The notes beneath the pieces are model-generated. The model made no database searches. It had not been told where the DNA came from and worked only from the letters and a program-made list of their open reading frames with translations. The position numbers and the translations under genes were made by a program. Positions 32,303 through 40,096 of a stretch of 43,101 bases of DNA are shown one piece after another; position 1 is the stretch's first letter; every line of letters begins with the position of its first letter. The stretch lies in NCBI GenBank assembly GCA_905215625.1, contig CAJMQQ010000018.1, forward strand, positions 1 to 43,101, in the 5' to 3' direction. Origin of the DNA: an uncultured bacterium. GTDB lineage: Bacteria; Bacillota; Clostridia; Lachnospirales; Lachnospiraceae.

Positions 32303-33342
32303 CTTTCTTCGTTTTTAAAGGTCTCGTCTAACTGGGTCATCAAATTCCGCAATGTGGTCAAAACCTTTTCATAATCCATTCGTTTCGGTCCTATAATACC
32401 AATGGTGCCTCTTAATCCTTCTCCCAGTTCATAATTGGCTGTAACAACGCTGCAGTCTTTCATGCTCTGAACCGGCATCTCATCGCCTATATAAACCTGA
32501 ATACCGGATTCACTGGTCTGCTCATTGGAATTAACATCATCAATCAGTTCCTTCAGGGCTTCCTTTTGTTCGAAGGCTCCCAGCAACTGGCTGGCTTTTT
32601 CTCCATCGCTTAACTCCGGATACTTGAAAATATTGGTAGCGCCACTGGTATAAATCTGTAAATCTTCTTCCTGGGCACGGATGGCTTCCGCCACCTCGTT
32701 TAACACCAGTTCCACTACCTGGCTTCTGGAACCTGCCTCGCCTTTCAGCTTGCTGATTACTCCCAGATTGATTTCCTCAATGGTAAGGCCATTTAAACTG
32801 CTGTTTAATAAAATATTTAAGTTCAGCACTTCTTCATCCGTAATAGGATCCTGAATGGAAATCATGGTGTTTTTAATAATGTTGCCCTCTATTACAACTA
32901 CCACCAGAAGTTTTTTCTCATCCACCTTGGAAAGCTGGATGAATTTCAATTTGTTCTGATGATACCTTGGGCCGCTTATCATGGCGGCATAGTTGGTATT
33001 AAGAGCCAGCGCCTGAGCCATCTTCTTTAATACCAGTTCCAATCGGTCAACCCGCTGAATCATCAGTTCCTTGACCTCTGTCACCTCTGCATCCTTTTCC
33101 TGAAGAATCTGATCAACGTAGAAGCGGTATCCCTGATCTGAGGGAATCCGTCCTGCGGAAGTGTGGGGCTGTATGATATATCCCATCTCCTCCAAATCAG
33201 ACATCTCGTTCCGAATGGTTGCAGAACTGAGTTTTAAATCAGAATACTTGGAAATCGTCCTGGAGCCTACCGGTTCGCCGGTCTCCAGATAGGTCTTTAT
33301 AATTGCCTTTAATATCGTAACCTTCCGGCTGTCCAGCTCCAT
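32299..33342 (-). CDS. hrcA: Heat-inducible transcription repressor HrcA
   Basis: Repressor that binds CIRCE and shuts down the hrcA-grpE-dnaK-dnaJ operon; its folding depends on GroEL, which couples it to protein stress. The 347 residues show an N-terminal winged helix (ETGEPVGSRTISKYSDLKLSSATIRNEMSDLEEMGYI) and the following AGRIPSDQGYRFYVD motif, then a GAF-like domain ending in GIIGPKRMDYEKVLTTL. ATG 33342 is preceded by GGAAAGGGTGAGTAT. A CIRCE element sits in its leader at 33379-33405. Confidence 0.97.
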   Translation of the reverse strand: MELDSRKVTILKAIIKTYLETGEPVGSRTISKYSDLKLSSATIRNEMSDLEEMGYIIQPHTSAGRIPSDQGYRFYVDQILQEKDAEVTEVKELMIQRVDRLELVLKKMAQALALNTNYAAMISGPRYHQNKLKFIQLSKVDEKKLLVVVVIEGNIIKNTMISIQDPITDEEVLNLNILLNSSLNGLTIEEINLGVISKLKGEAGSRSQVVELVLNEVAEAIRAQEEDLQIYTSGATNIFKYPELSDGEKASQLLGAFEQKEALKELIDDVNSNEQTSESGIQVYIGDEMPVQSMKDCSVVTANYELGEGLRGTIGIIGPKRMDYEKVLTTLRNLMTQLDETFKNEER

Positions 33343-33378
33343 ATACTCACCCTTTCCTTGCTTCTTAGCTTTTCTTTG

Positions 33379-33405
33379 TTAGCACTCGTTGATATAGAGT
33401 GCTAA
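33379..33405. promoter_or_regulatory. CIRCE operator
   Basis: TTAGCACTC-N9-GAGTGCTAA is a perfect match to the CIRCE consensus. It begins about 8 nt after the predicted transcription start, so HrcA binding would block the operon. It is the only CIRCE seen in the window. Confidence 0.98.
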
Positions 33406-33419
33406 TACTTACATTTCAT

Positions 33420-33448
33420 AATATATTCCTTTCCTAATGATTTGTCAA
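33420..33448 (-). promoter_or_regulatory. Sigma-A promoter of the hrcA operon
   Basis: On the minus strand TTGACA (33443-33448), a 17-nt spacer and TATATT (33420-33425), just upstream of CIRCE. Confidence 0.85.
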
Positions 33449-33489
33449 CATCTTATTTCAAAAAAATCTATAAAATCTCTAAAATAAAT

Positions 33490-33591
33490 CAGAACGGCGA
33501 GAGGGAGGACGGAAAAGTCAGTGGGAAGCTTGCTTACCATCTGAGTTTTCTGGACTGACTCTCATCGGATGATTATCAGGCACCTCCATCC
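33490..33591. other. Gene-free structured island in the hrcA / 3D-gene intergenic region
   Basis: Within a strongly AT-rich 450-nt gap this block is clearly richer in GC and in self-complementarity: AGTCAGT (33516-33522) pairs with ACTGACT (33554-33560), and GGATG (33567-33571) with CATCC (33587-33591). No open frame with a binding site is present. It could be a small RNA or a remnant of insertion; nothing identifies it. Confidence 0.35.
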
Positions 33592-33646
33592 CATACAATT
33601 GTTGATAGGATACCAAAACACATTAAAAATACACAAACCAAACTGA

Positions 33647-33760
33647 AAATTGTTTATAGAAGAACTAAATCATACGGAAATGCACAAAGCTAACCTGCAA
33701 ATTGTTTATGAGACTTGAAAATAACTGAATGATAAACAATTTCAGCTAAAAATTGTTTAT
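33647..33760 (+). repeat. Iterated AAATTGTTTAT elements at about 52-bp spacing
   Basis: Three exact copies of AAATTGTTTAT start at 33647, 33699 and 33750 (spacing 52 and 51 bp), often followed by AGA-GAAC. An inverted copy ATAAACAATTT (33732-33742) makes an 11-bp inverted repeat with the third. Weaker flanking similarity (A-rich block with ACACAA) recurs in each unit. The array ends 71 bp before the -35 of the 3D-domain gene at 33901. Confidence 0.7.
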
Positions 33761-33830
33761 AGAGGAACAAAAACAGATAAAATTACACAATCCCATCAAG
33801 GAATTTGTTTGGAACACATTTTTATGTTTC

Positions 33831-33858
33831 TTGACTTTTAACATTTTTGTCATATAAT
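33831..33858 (+). promoter_or_regulatory. Sigma-A promoter of first 3D-domain gene
   Basis: TTGACT (33831-33836), a 16-nt spacer and TATAAT (33853-33858), leading to a short leader of about 36 nt. Confidence 0.75.
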
Positions 33859-33900
33859 ATTAACATACCCTTATTAATTTGTTTTCCATGAGGTAATGTT

Positions 33901-34683
33901 ATGAAAAAACAACAAAAGATGTATCTGACCTTGTGCGCAGCTTCTGCTGCCATCTGTATCGGAAATACCGTTCCTGTTCTGGCCGCAGCCCGCGGCGACG
34001 TAACTTCTGTTACTTCTGACGCTATCAGCGGATGGGTCTGGGAAGTTGGAGAGTTTGATACAACGCTTCCTGTCGAAATCCAGATTTTCGAAAAAGGCGG
34101 CAGCAAACCGGTAGAAACTTTATCTGCAACGGCCGAGCAGTTCAGCCAGGAAGTCAGCGACACCATCGGAGACGGCTGGCACGCATTTTCTCTTCCTGTA
34201 GACTGGGATGAGTTCGAAGGAAACTCCTTTGTGATCCATGCTTATACGGATATGGAAAATGAGCAGGTTCCCTTTGATACTATACAGTTTTCCCTGACAG
34301 AGCAGGATAAAAAGGAAGTTCCTGCTGCAAAAGAAGCATCTGTTGAAGCAGAAAATTCTTCCACTGAAGTTCCTTATACCGAACTGACTGGCGAAGAAAC
34401 CTTTTTAGGAGAATTTACCATTACCGGTTACTGTGACTGTGATGCCTGCTCCAGCGGGTACAACCTGACCTATTCCGGTACTGTCCCCAAAGCAAACCAC
34501 ACCTTATCTGCCGATTTAACGGTTCTTCCCATTGGAAGTAAAGTCTGGATCGACGGAATCATTTATACCGTAGAGGATATGGGCAGTTCTGTTGACGGAC
34601 AAAAAGTAGACATTTTTTATGATAACCACGAAGATGCCCTTGCCAAGGGAACCTTTACTTCTGACGTATATTTAGTTGAATAA
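33901..34683 (+). CDS. Secreted 3D-domain protein (first of a tandem pair)
   Basis: A 260-residue exported protein. Residues 1-28 form a Sec signal peptide (MKKQQK, hydrophobic core, VLAAA). A beta-rich middle domain follows (about 30-135, with SDAISGWVWEVG and VIHAYTD), then an acidic linker and a C-terminal 3D domain (about 170-260), the double-psi beta-barrel family found in YocH/Rpf-like and MltA-like cell-wall enzymes. The three family aspartates appear as ADLTVLPIGSKVWIDG, VEDMGSS and VDIFYDN, and a CDCDAC cluster precedes them. A cell-wall role is inferred. ATG 33901 has GAGGTAATGTT upstream. It has its own promoter and terminator. Confidence 0.88.
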   Translation: MKKQQKMYLTLCAASAAICIGNTVPVLAAARGDVTSVTSDAISGWVWEVGEFDTTLPVEIQIFEKGGSKPVETLSATAEQFSQEVSDTIGDGWHAFSLPVDWDEFEGNSFVIHAYTDMENEQVPFDTIQFSLTEQDKKEVPAAKEASVEAENSSTEVPYTELTGEETFLGEFTITGYCDCDACSSGYNLTYSGTVPKANHTLSADLTVLPIGSKVWIDGIIYTVEDMGSSVDGQKVDIFYDNHEDALAKGTFTSDVYLVE

Positions 34684-34691
34684 TCTTTCAG

Positions 34692-34727
34692 CGGATGCAG
34701 GATTTTTCTTGTATCCGTTTTCTTTTT
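34692..34727 (+). terminator. Intrinsic terminator after first 3D-domain gene
   Basis: CGGATGCAGG (34692-34701) pairs with CTTGTATCCG (34708-34717; two G-U pairs), followed by TTTTCTTTTT. Confidence 0.85.
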
Positions 34728-34763
34728 CCCATCTGATTTCCAGTTTAATTTCCAATTTTTTCC

Positions 34764-34791
34764 TTGACAAATAAAAAAATCCATGTAAAAT
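34764..34791 (+). promoter_or_regulatory. Sigma-A promoter of second 3D-domain gene
   Basis: TTGACA (34764-34769), a 16-nt spacer and TAAAAT (34786-34791). The start near 34798 gives a leader of about 113 nt. Confidence 0.7.
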
Positions 34792-34798
34792 AAGAGCT

Positions 34799-34892
34799 TG
34801 TGTTCATTTATTACAAAATTGTTACATATAATTAATTGTGTATTACTTATTATTTCTATTTTATTTCAACCTTTTGATTGTAAATGAACACA
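34799..34892 (+). promoter_or_regulatory. 12-bp inverted repeat at the ends of the 5' leader
   Basis: TGTGTTCATTTA (34799-34810), at the predicted 5' end of the mRNA, is perfectly complementary to TAAATGAACACA (34881-34892), enclosing about 70 nt of very AU-rich sequence. The helix would end just before the ribosome binding site near 34898. It may stabilise the 5' end or tune translation. Confidence 0.55.
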
Positions 34893-34910
34893 GAAAGAGA
34901 GGATATCATT

Positions 34911-35612
34911 TTGAGATTATTCGCAAACGTAAAGAACTTGATCACAGGCGCTTTTTTAGCTGTATGTTTCACTGCTGCTCCTGCTTTTTCAGCATCTGCC
35001 ACTCCCCTTACCGGAGCATTGGACGTAGTCAGTGATACCGCTGTTTCTGGCTGGGCCATCAGCGATACAGAAGAACCTGCCGAAATCACAGTAACCATTA
35101 CGGATGCTGCTGGCCAGGTGGTTCAGAGTCTGAGCGACAGCGCAGATATGTGCCGCCAGGATTTAATTGCTGCTGGAAAAGGCGACGGCACGTACGGATT
35201 CTCCATCGAAACTGATTGGAATTCTTTAGCAGACGGCCTTTATATGGTTCGCGCTTATGCAGATGGAAACGAGCTTCCAGGAAGCCGTCACTATGTCAAA
35301 GGGCTGGCTGGCGGAGCAGGTCTCCAGTCTTTAGGAACCTTTAAATTAACCGGATACTGCCCCTGTTACTCCTGTTCAGAAGGATGGGGCCGTCACACTT
35401 CTACCGGCGCTATGGCTTCTGCCAATCACACCATTGCCGTAGACCCCAAAGTCATTCCGTATGGGACAAAGGTTATGATTAATGGAACGGTTTATACTGC
35501 CGAAGACAAAGGCGGCGGTGTCCGCGGCAACCATATTGACGTATTTTACAATACCCATCAGGAAACTAAAGTTCAGGGTACCCAGTACCAGGAAGTGTTC
35601 CTGGTAGTCTGA
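34911..35612 (+). CDS. Secreted 3D-domain protein (second of a tandem pair)
   Basis: A 233-residue exported protein, paralogous to the gene just upstream. I start it at TTG 34911: AGAGG lies 8 nt upstream and this start gives a proper signal peptide (MRLFANVKNLITGAFLAVCF, then AAPAFSASA). An in-frame ATG at 34884 has no binding site and lies inside the leader helix. The middle beta-rich domain (SDTAVSGWAISDTEEP to MVRAYADG) parallels that of its neighbour. The 3D domain has GYCPCYSCSEGW, AVDPKVIPYGTKV, AEDKGGG and IDVFYNTH, closer to the classic form than the first copy. A cell-wall remodelling role is inferred from the family. Confidence 0.87.
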   Translation: MRLFANVKNLITGAFLAVCFTAAPAFSASATPLTGALDVVSDTAVSGWAISDTEEPAEITVTITDAAGQVVQSLSDSADMCRQDLIAAGKGDGTYGFSIETDWNSLADGLYMVRAYADGNELPGSRHYVKGLAGGAGLQSLGTFKLTGYCPCYSCSEGWGRHTSTGAMASANHTIAVDPKVIPYGTKVMINGTVYTAEDKGGGVRGNHIDVFYNTHQETKVQGTQYQEVFLVV

Positions 35613-35627
35613 CGCCTGGCAGCAGAA

Positions 35628-35676
35628 AATGCCTGTAAGACTTCTTCTATTTTTCCAGTCTTACAGGCATTCTTTT
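35628..35676. terminator. Bidirectional terminator between 3D gene and hemW
   Basis: A perfect 15-bp stem (AATGCCTGTAAGACT, 35628-35642, with 35657-35671), followed by CTTTT on plus and TTTTCT on minus. It serves both convergent transcripts and reaches the hemW stop codon. Confidence 0.93.
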
Positions 35677-36898
35677 AATCTAATAAAAATTCACTCAACA
35701 CATAATTACTGATGTCAATTCCCCAGTCTGTCAGGGCAATCCGGCTTCCTTCTTCTTTTAAAAGCCCATTGGCAATCAGCTTGTCTATCCGGTCTCCATA
35801 CACGCTTCTGATTTTTACGCCAAAATTAGCTGTAAAATCAATATCCGAAACCCCCTTCATCATCCGCAGTCCCAAAAACATAAATTCTTCTATTTTGGAT
35901 TTACGCGTCTGAGGTTCTACATTCTGATACAGTTTTACCAGACCATCATTTAAAAAATTCAGTTCCAGGTAGGTCTGCAAATCCGTTTCATTGGAAAATC
36001 TGGAACCATGGAAACAGGAAGAAGATCCCAGTCCCAGTCCCAGGTATTCCGTCCCAGTCCAGTATCCCACATTATGACGGCATTCAAACCCTGGCTTTGC
36101 ATAGTTGGAAATCTCATACCGCTGGTACCCCTGGGTTTCTAAAAAGTCTCTGGTAATTTGGTACATTTTCCGTTCCGTCTCTTCGTCTGGAAGGGGTTTC
36201 CACAAACTCTCCGCATCATAACTGTCTCCAGCAAAGCGGTTGGCATCAAAGCTTTTTCCAGTACAGCCTTCTCCGTAATGATCCCAGAACGGAGTGTTTT
36301 CTTCTATAATTAAGCTGTAGGCAGAAATATGTTCCGGCTTTAACATTGCCACCTTTTTTAAAGTGTTTTTCCAGGATTCCAGAGTCTGTCCAGGCAGGGC
36401 AGACATCAGATCTACGTTGATGCTCCAGAATCCTGCCTGTCTGGCCCGCTCAAAGCTTTTTAAGAACTCTTCAAAGGTGTGGATCCTTCCTAACGCTTTC
36501 AGTTCCCTGTTGTCTGCCGACTGAAGTCCAAGGCTGATCCGGTTAATCCCGCACCCCCGGTATACGTCCAGTTTATGGGCATTTAAGGTCCCTGGATTGG
36601 CCTCAATGGTAATTTCCGCATCCGGAGCAATATCAAAATATAGGCGGATGGTCTCTACAACCGCCCGAATCAGTCCTGCTTCCAGGATAGAAGGCGTTCC
36701 CCCTCCAATAAAAATCGTAGTTACCTGATACTCTTCACTGGCCAGACTGGCGGCCTGGATTTCATCTAACAACTGTCTGATGTAATCCTCCTGCACAGAC
36801 GCCAGGGCCCGAAACGATAAAAAATCACAGTACAAACATTTTCTGGCGCAAAATGGAATATGCACATAAAGCTCCAATGGTTTTTTCTTATTCATCAT
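35675..36898 (-). CDS. hemW: Heme chaperone HemW (coproporphyrinogen oxidase-like)
   Basis: Radical-SAM protein related to HemN; HemW binds heme and transfers it to target proteins rather than decarboxylating coproporphyrinogen. The 407 residues have the cluster motif CX3CX2C at Cys17, Cys21 and Cys24 (CARKCLYCDF), then GGGTPS, and a C-terminal HemN-type domain. It uses the short HemW-type N-terminus without the extra cysteine of HemN. ATG 36898 (or 36895) overlaps the lepA stop by 11 bases and no clear binding site is seen, so translation is probably coupled to lepA. The lepA-hemW order is conserved in Firmicutes. Confidence 0.93.
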   Translation of the reverse strand: MMNKKKPLELYVHIPFCARKCLYCDFLSFRALASVQEDYIRQLLDEIQAASLASEEYQVTTIFIGGGTPSILEAGLIRAVVETIRLYFDIAPDAEITIEANPGTLNAHKLDVYRGCGINRISLGLQSADNRELKALGRIHTFEEFLKSFERARQAGFWSINVDLMSALPGQTLESWKNTLKKVAMLKPEHISAYSLIIEENTPFWDHYGEGCTGKSFDANRFAGDSYDAESLWKPLPDEETERKMYQITRDFLETQGYQRYEISNYAKPGFECRHNVGYWTGTEYLGLGLGSSSCFHGSRFSNETDLQTYLELNFLNDGLVKLYQNVEPQTRKSKIEEFMFLGLRMMKGVSDIDFTANFGVKIRSVYGDRIDKLIANGLLKEEGSRIALTDWGIDISNYVLSEFLLD

Positions 36899-38705
36899 CT
36901 AGTTTCAGCACACTCATAAAGGCCTTTTGCGGAATCTCCACATTGCCTATCTGGCGCATTCTCTTCTTTCCTTCCTTCTGTTTTTCCAGAAGTTTTCTCT
37001 TTCGGCTGATATCGCCGCCGTAACACTTTGCCAGAACGTCTTTGCGCATCGCTTTCACAGTCTCTCTGGCAATAATCTTTCCTCCTACTGCCGCCTGAAT
37101 CGGAACCTCAAACAGGTGGCGCGGAATCTCTTCCTTTAATTTTTCGCACATCTTTCTGCCCCGTTCATAAGCGGAACCGGCAAACACAATAAAGGAAAGG
37201 GCATCAACCTCTTCTCTGTTTACCAGAATATCCAGTTTTACAAGCTCTGACTGTTCATATCCCTTTAACTCATAGTCAAAGGACGCATATCCCCTGGATC
37301 TGGATTTTAACGCGTCGAAAAAGTCATAAATGATTTCATTTAACGGCAAATCGTATTTTAACAGTGCTCTGGTTCCCTCAATATACTCCATTCCCAGATA
37401 AACGCCTCTGCGCTCCTGGCAAAGCTGCATAATTGCCCCTACATATTCCGTGGTAACCATAATCTCCGCAGAAACAATGGGTTCTTCCATGTATTCAATT
37501 TCAGACGGATCTGGCAGGTTGGACGGATTGGTCAGCTCAATCATCTCGCCGTTGGTTTTGTGAACCCGGTAGATAACGCCTGGGGCTGTCGTAACCAGAT
37601 CCAAGTTATATTCCCGTTCCAGACGTTCTTCAATAATATCTAAATGAAGCAGTCCTAAAAATCCGCATCGAAATCCAAATCCCAACGCCAGAGAGGTCTC
37701 TGGCTCAAAATGAAGGGCCGCGTCGTTTAACTGCAGCTTTTCCAGCGCATCTCTCAAATCCGGATACTTGGCGCTGTCTGCCGGATACAGACCGCAGTAA
37801 ACCATTGGGGTCACCTTTTTATATCCTGGAAGCGGTTCTGCACAGGGGTTAAACTTATCTGTAATGGTGTCGCCTACCATGGTTTCTTTTAAATTTTTAA
37901 TGCTGGCCGTAATATAGCCTACCATGCCTGCTGTCAGTTCTTCACATGGGATAAACTGGCCTGCGCCGAAATATCCTACTTCAACAACTTCCTCCTCTGC
38001 CCCGGTCGCCATCATCTTGATGGTGGTTCCCTTCTTTACCGTTCCTTCTTTAATCCGGCAGAATACGATAACTCCCCGGTAAGAATCGTAAATAGAGTCA
38101 AAAATCAACGCTTTTAACGGCGCATCCTTGTCTCCTGTGGGACATGGAATTTTTTCTACTATGGCTTCCAGCACGTCGTCTACGTTTAATCCAGTTTTTG
38201 CTGAAATCCTCGGAGCGTCATGGGCCTCAATGCCGATTACGTCCTCAATCTCTGCTGCAACCCTGTCTGGATCCGCGCTTGGAAGATCGATTTTGTTGAT
38301 AACTGGAAATACATCCAGGTCGTGATCCAGCGCCAGATATACATTGGCCAGAGTCTGTGCTTCGATTCCCTGGGCTGCATCCACCACCAGAATGGCGCCA
38401 TCGCAGGCAGCAAGGCTTCTGGAAACTTCGTAATTGAAGTCTACGTGGCCTGGGGTATCAATCAGGTTAAAAATGTACTCTTCCCCATCTTTTGCCTTGT
38501 ATACCGTACGTACGGTCTGGGCTTTGATGGTAATGCCTCTCTCCCGCTCCAGATCCATGTTGTCTAATACCTGGGCCTGCATCTCCCTACTGGTCAGAAG
38601 GCCGGTTTTTTCAATAATTCTGTCTGCCAGCGTAGATTTGCCGTGGTCAATGTGGGCAATAATACAGAAATTGCGAATTTTGCTTTGGTCTATCGTAATC
38701 GCCAT
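36888..38705 (-). CDS. lepA: Elongation factor 4 (LepA)
   Basis: Ribosome-bound translational GTPase thought to assist 30S biogenesis and translation under stress. The 605 residues show AHIDHGKST at 17-25, DTPGHVDF, NKIDLPSADP, EF-G-like domains and the LepA-specific C-terminal domain ending in GNVEIPQKAFMSVLKLD. ATG 38705 has AAAGAGG about 11 nt upstream; an in-frame ATG at 38801 would add 32 non-homologous residues. A promoter lies at 38792-38820. Confidence 0.97.
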   Translation of the reverse strand: MAITIDQSKIRNFCIIAHIDHGKSTLADRIIEKTGLLTSREMQAQVLDNMDLERERGITIKAQTVRTVYKAKDGEEYIFNLIDTPGHVDFNYEVSRSLAACDGAILVVDAAQGIEAQTLANVYLALDHDLDVFPVINKIDLPSADPDRVAAEIEDVIGIEAHDAPRISAKTGLNVDDVLEAIVEKIPCPTGDKDAPLKALIFDSIYDSYRGVIVFCRIKEGTVKKGTTIKMMATGAEEEVVEVGYFGAGQFIPCEELTAGMVGYITASIKNLKETMVGDTITDKFNPCAEPLPGYKKVTPMVYCGLYPADSAKYPDLRDALEKLQLNDAALHFEPETSLALGFGFRCGFLGLLHLDIIEERLEREYNLDLVTTAPGVIYRVHKTNGEMIELTNPSNLPDPSEIEYMEEPIVSAEIMVTTEYVGAIMQLCQERRGVYLGMEYIEGTRALLKYDLPLNEIIYDFFDALKSRSRGYASFDYELKGYEQSELVKLDILVNREEVDALSFIVFAGSAYERGRKMCEKLKEEIPRHLFEVPIQAAVGGKIIARETVKAMRKDVLAKCYGGDISRKRKLLEKQKEGKKRMRQIGNVEIPQKAFMSVLKLDDE

Positions 38706-38791
38706 ATTTATCGATTCCTCTTTCTTTCTCTCAATCATCCGTTGTTCATCCGCAGCGCTGAATTTCTCCTTCTGCGGATCTGTTCTTGAAA

Positions 38792-38820
38792 AATATAACA
38801 TTTTTTTCTATTCCTTGCAA
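38792..38820 (-). promoter_or_regulatory. Sigma-A promoter of lepA-hemW
   Basis: On the minus strand TTGCAA (38815-38820), a 17-nt spacer and TATATT (38792-38797), in the gap between spoIIP and lepA. It would separate lepA from sporulation control. Confidence 0.6.
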
Positions 38821-38852
38821 CTGTCTGTATTAGTTCTCCTCCTGGTTTTTTC

Positions 38853-40043
38853 TCATTTTCCTGTTAAAACGTCTTCCAAAATCTCCGCCAGAGGTTCCAT
38901 TGCGTTTTTGGCCTCTTCAAAGGTGTTGGTCTGGGCTCCCACTTCGATTAAAGAAGAACGTGGCCGCAGATGGAGATTGTAACGCAGTCCTTTCAGATAA
39001 ATCTTTCTGGTATACCCTGGATAATCCTGGGCCGCTTTTAACTGCATCTGGAAACTGAAAGCCAGATTTTCCTTCAGATAGGGATTCGGAAGATACTCAA
39101 TGGCTCCTTGGGGAGTGCTGCTTAATCCATTGAAAAACATGATTCTGGCCGTTGGTTTTCCATTAACCTCCGTAACCAGGCGGGTATTTTCAGAAACGCC
39201 GTCCCTGTGAATATCTAAAATCACCTGGATTTGAGGATTTTCCTGCAAAATTTCTGTAATCCCTTCCAAGGCATAAGTATAGGCCTTGCTTCTGTCCAAC
39301 GTTCCGTTTACCAGATCATAGACGCTCCTGTCATGAATGACTCCAAACCCCTTTTCTTGTAACAGTTCCGTCAAATAGTCCCCAACCTCTACCACGGTCT
39401 GGTTTTCTCCCGAATCTGCAAAAGCTTCCTGGGAATGAGAGTGGTAAATCAGAATCTGGGGACTGCCGCTGTCTGTTTCTATAGTCAAATCTGTCTCCAG
39501 CATAGTTTTTGCACTGAGCATATCCCTTCCGGCAGTCGTAGATGTGTGCACATTGTAAAAATGTTTCATTAAAAAATCATAATCTGCCAGCTGGGCCATA
39601 CTGTAGGCCGTTTGGGACGGTTCCTGTTCTGTCTCTGGTTCTTGGTTTTGTTTCTCCTGCTGCGCTGGTTCCTGGGTTTCCTGTTCCAGATAGGAGTGTT
39701 CTATGTAAAACTGGCGGCTTTCCAGAAAGGCCGGATAAGCCGGGTCTATATGTTTCCATGTTTTCTGCGCGTCCTTCTCTTTCTTTTCATAAGAATTCCA
39801 GGGATTCATGCAATCTAGGCAGTCGGGGAGTGTAAGCGGCGTTGTTCTCCCGTCTTTTCGTGTCCCGTTTTCTTCCGGCAGGCTGTGATTCCACAAAAAT
39901 TCTGCCAGTTTCCCTGCCGTCCCGCCGCCTCTATCTGCCAGCCATTTTCTTCCCTGATAAAGTCCCAGCAGCGCCAGACTGATACAAAGCACTGCAAACA
40001 TCCCTGTCCGAATCCATTCTGCAATCCGTTTCTTTCCCCGCAT
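38853..40043 (-). CDS. spoIIP: Stage II sporulation protein P
   Basis: Peptidoglycan amidase/endopeptidase of the DMP complex (SpoIID-SpoIIM-SpoIIP) that thins septal wall during forespore engulfment. The 396 residues have a short cytoplasmic stretch, one membrane helix (about 13-30), a Glu/Gln-rich linker (about 115-140), and a catalytic domain with ILIYHSHSQEAF, LDIHRDGV and an SSLIEVGAQTNTFEEA tail typical of amidase-like folds. ATG 40043 follows AGGTGATGGT. It lies 53 nt after gpr, as in B. subtilis. Confidence 0.93.
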   Translation of the reverse strand: MRGKKRIAEWIRTGMFAVLCISLALLGLYQGRKWLADRGGGTAGKLAEFLWNHSLPEENGTRKDGRTTPLTLPDCLDCMNPWNSYEKKEKDAQKTWKHIDPAYPAFLESRQFYIEHSYLEQETQEPAQQEKQNQEPETEQEPSQTAYSMAQLADYDFLMKHFYNVHTSTTAGRDMLSAKTMLETDLTIETDSGSPQILIYHSHSQEAFADSGENQTVVEVGDYLTELLQEKGFGVIHDRSVYDLVNGTLDRSKAYTYALEGITEILQENPQIQVILDIHRDGVSENTRLVTEVNGKPTARIMFFNGLSSTPQGAIEYLPNPYLKENLAFSFQMQLKAAQDYPGYTRKIYLKGLRYNLHLRPRSSLIEVGAQTNTFEEAKNAMEPLAEILEDVLTGK

Positions 40044-40096
40044 ACCATCACCTGACCTCTTATCAAGGTATGCAGAGCGTTGTGCAAAATGACCTG

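Noticed and set aside
33601..33800. CRISPR-like repeat array
   Set aside because: The repeats are only 11 bp exact, the intervals share sequence rather than being unique spacers, and no cas gene is nearby.
38706..38801. N-terminal extension of LepA
   Set aside because: It covers the leader and the promoter; the family starts at the MAITIDQSKIRNF region, with an SD.
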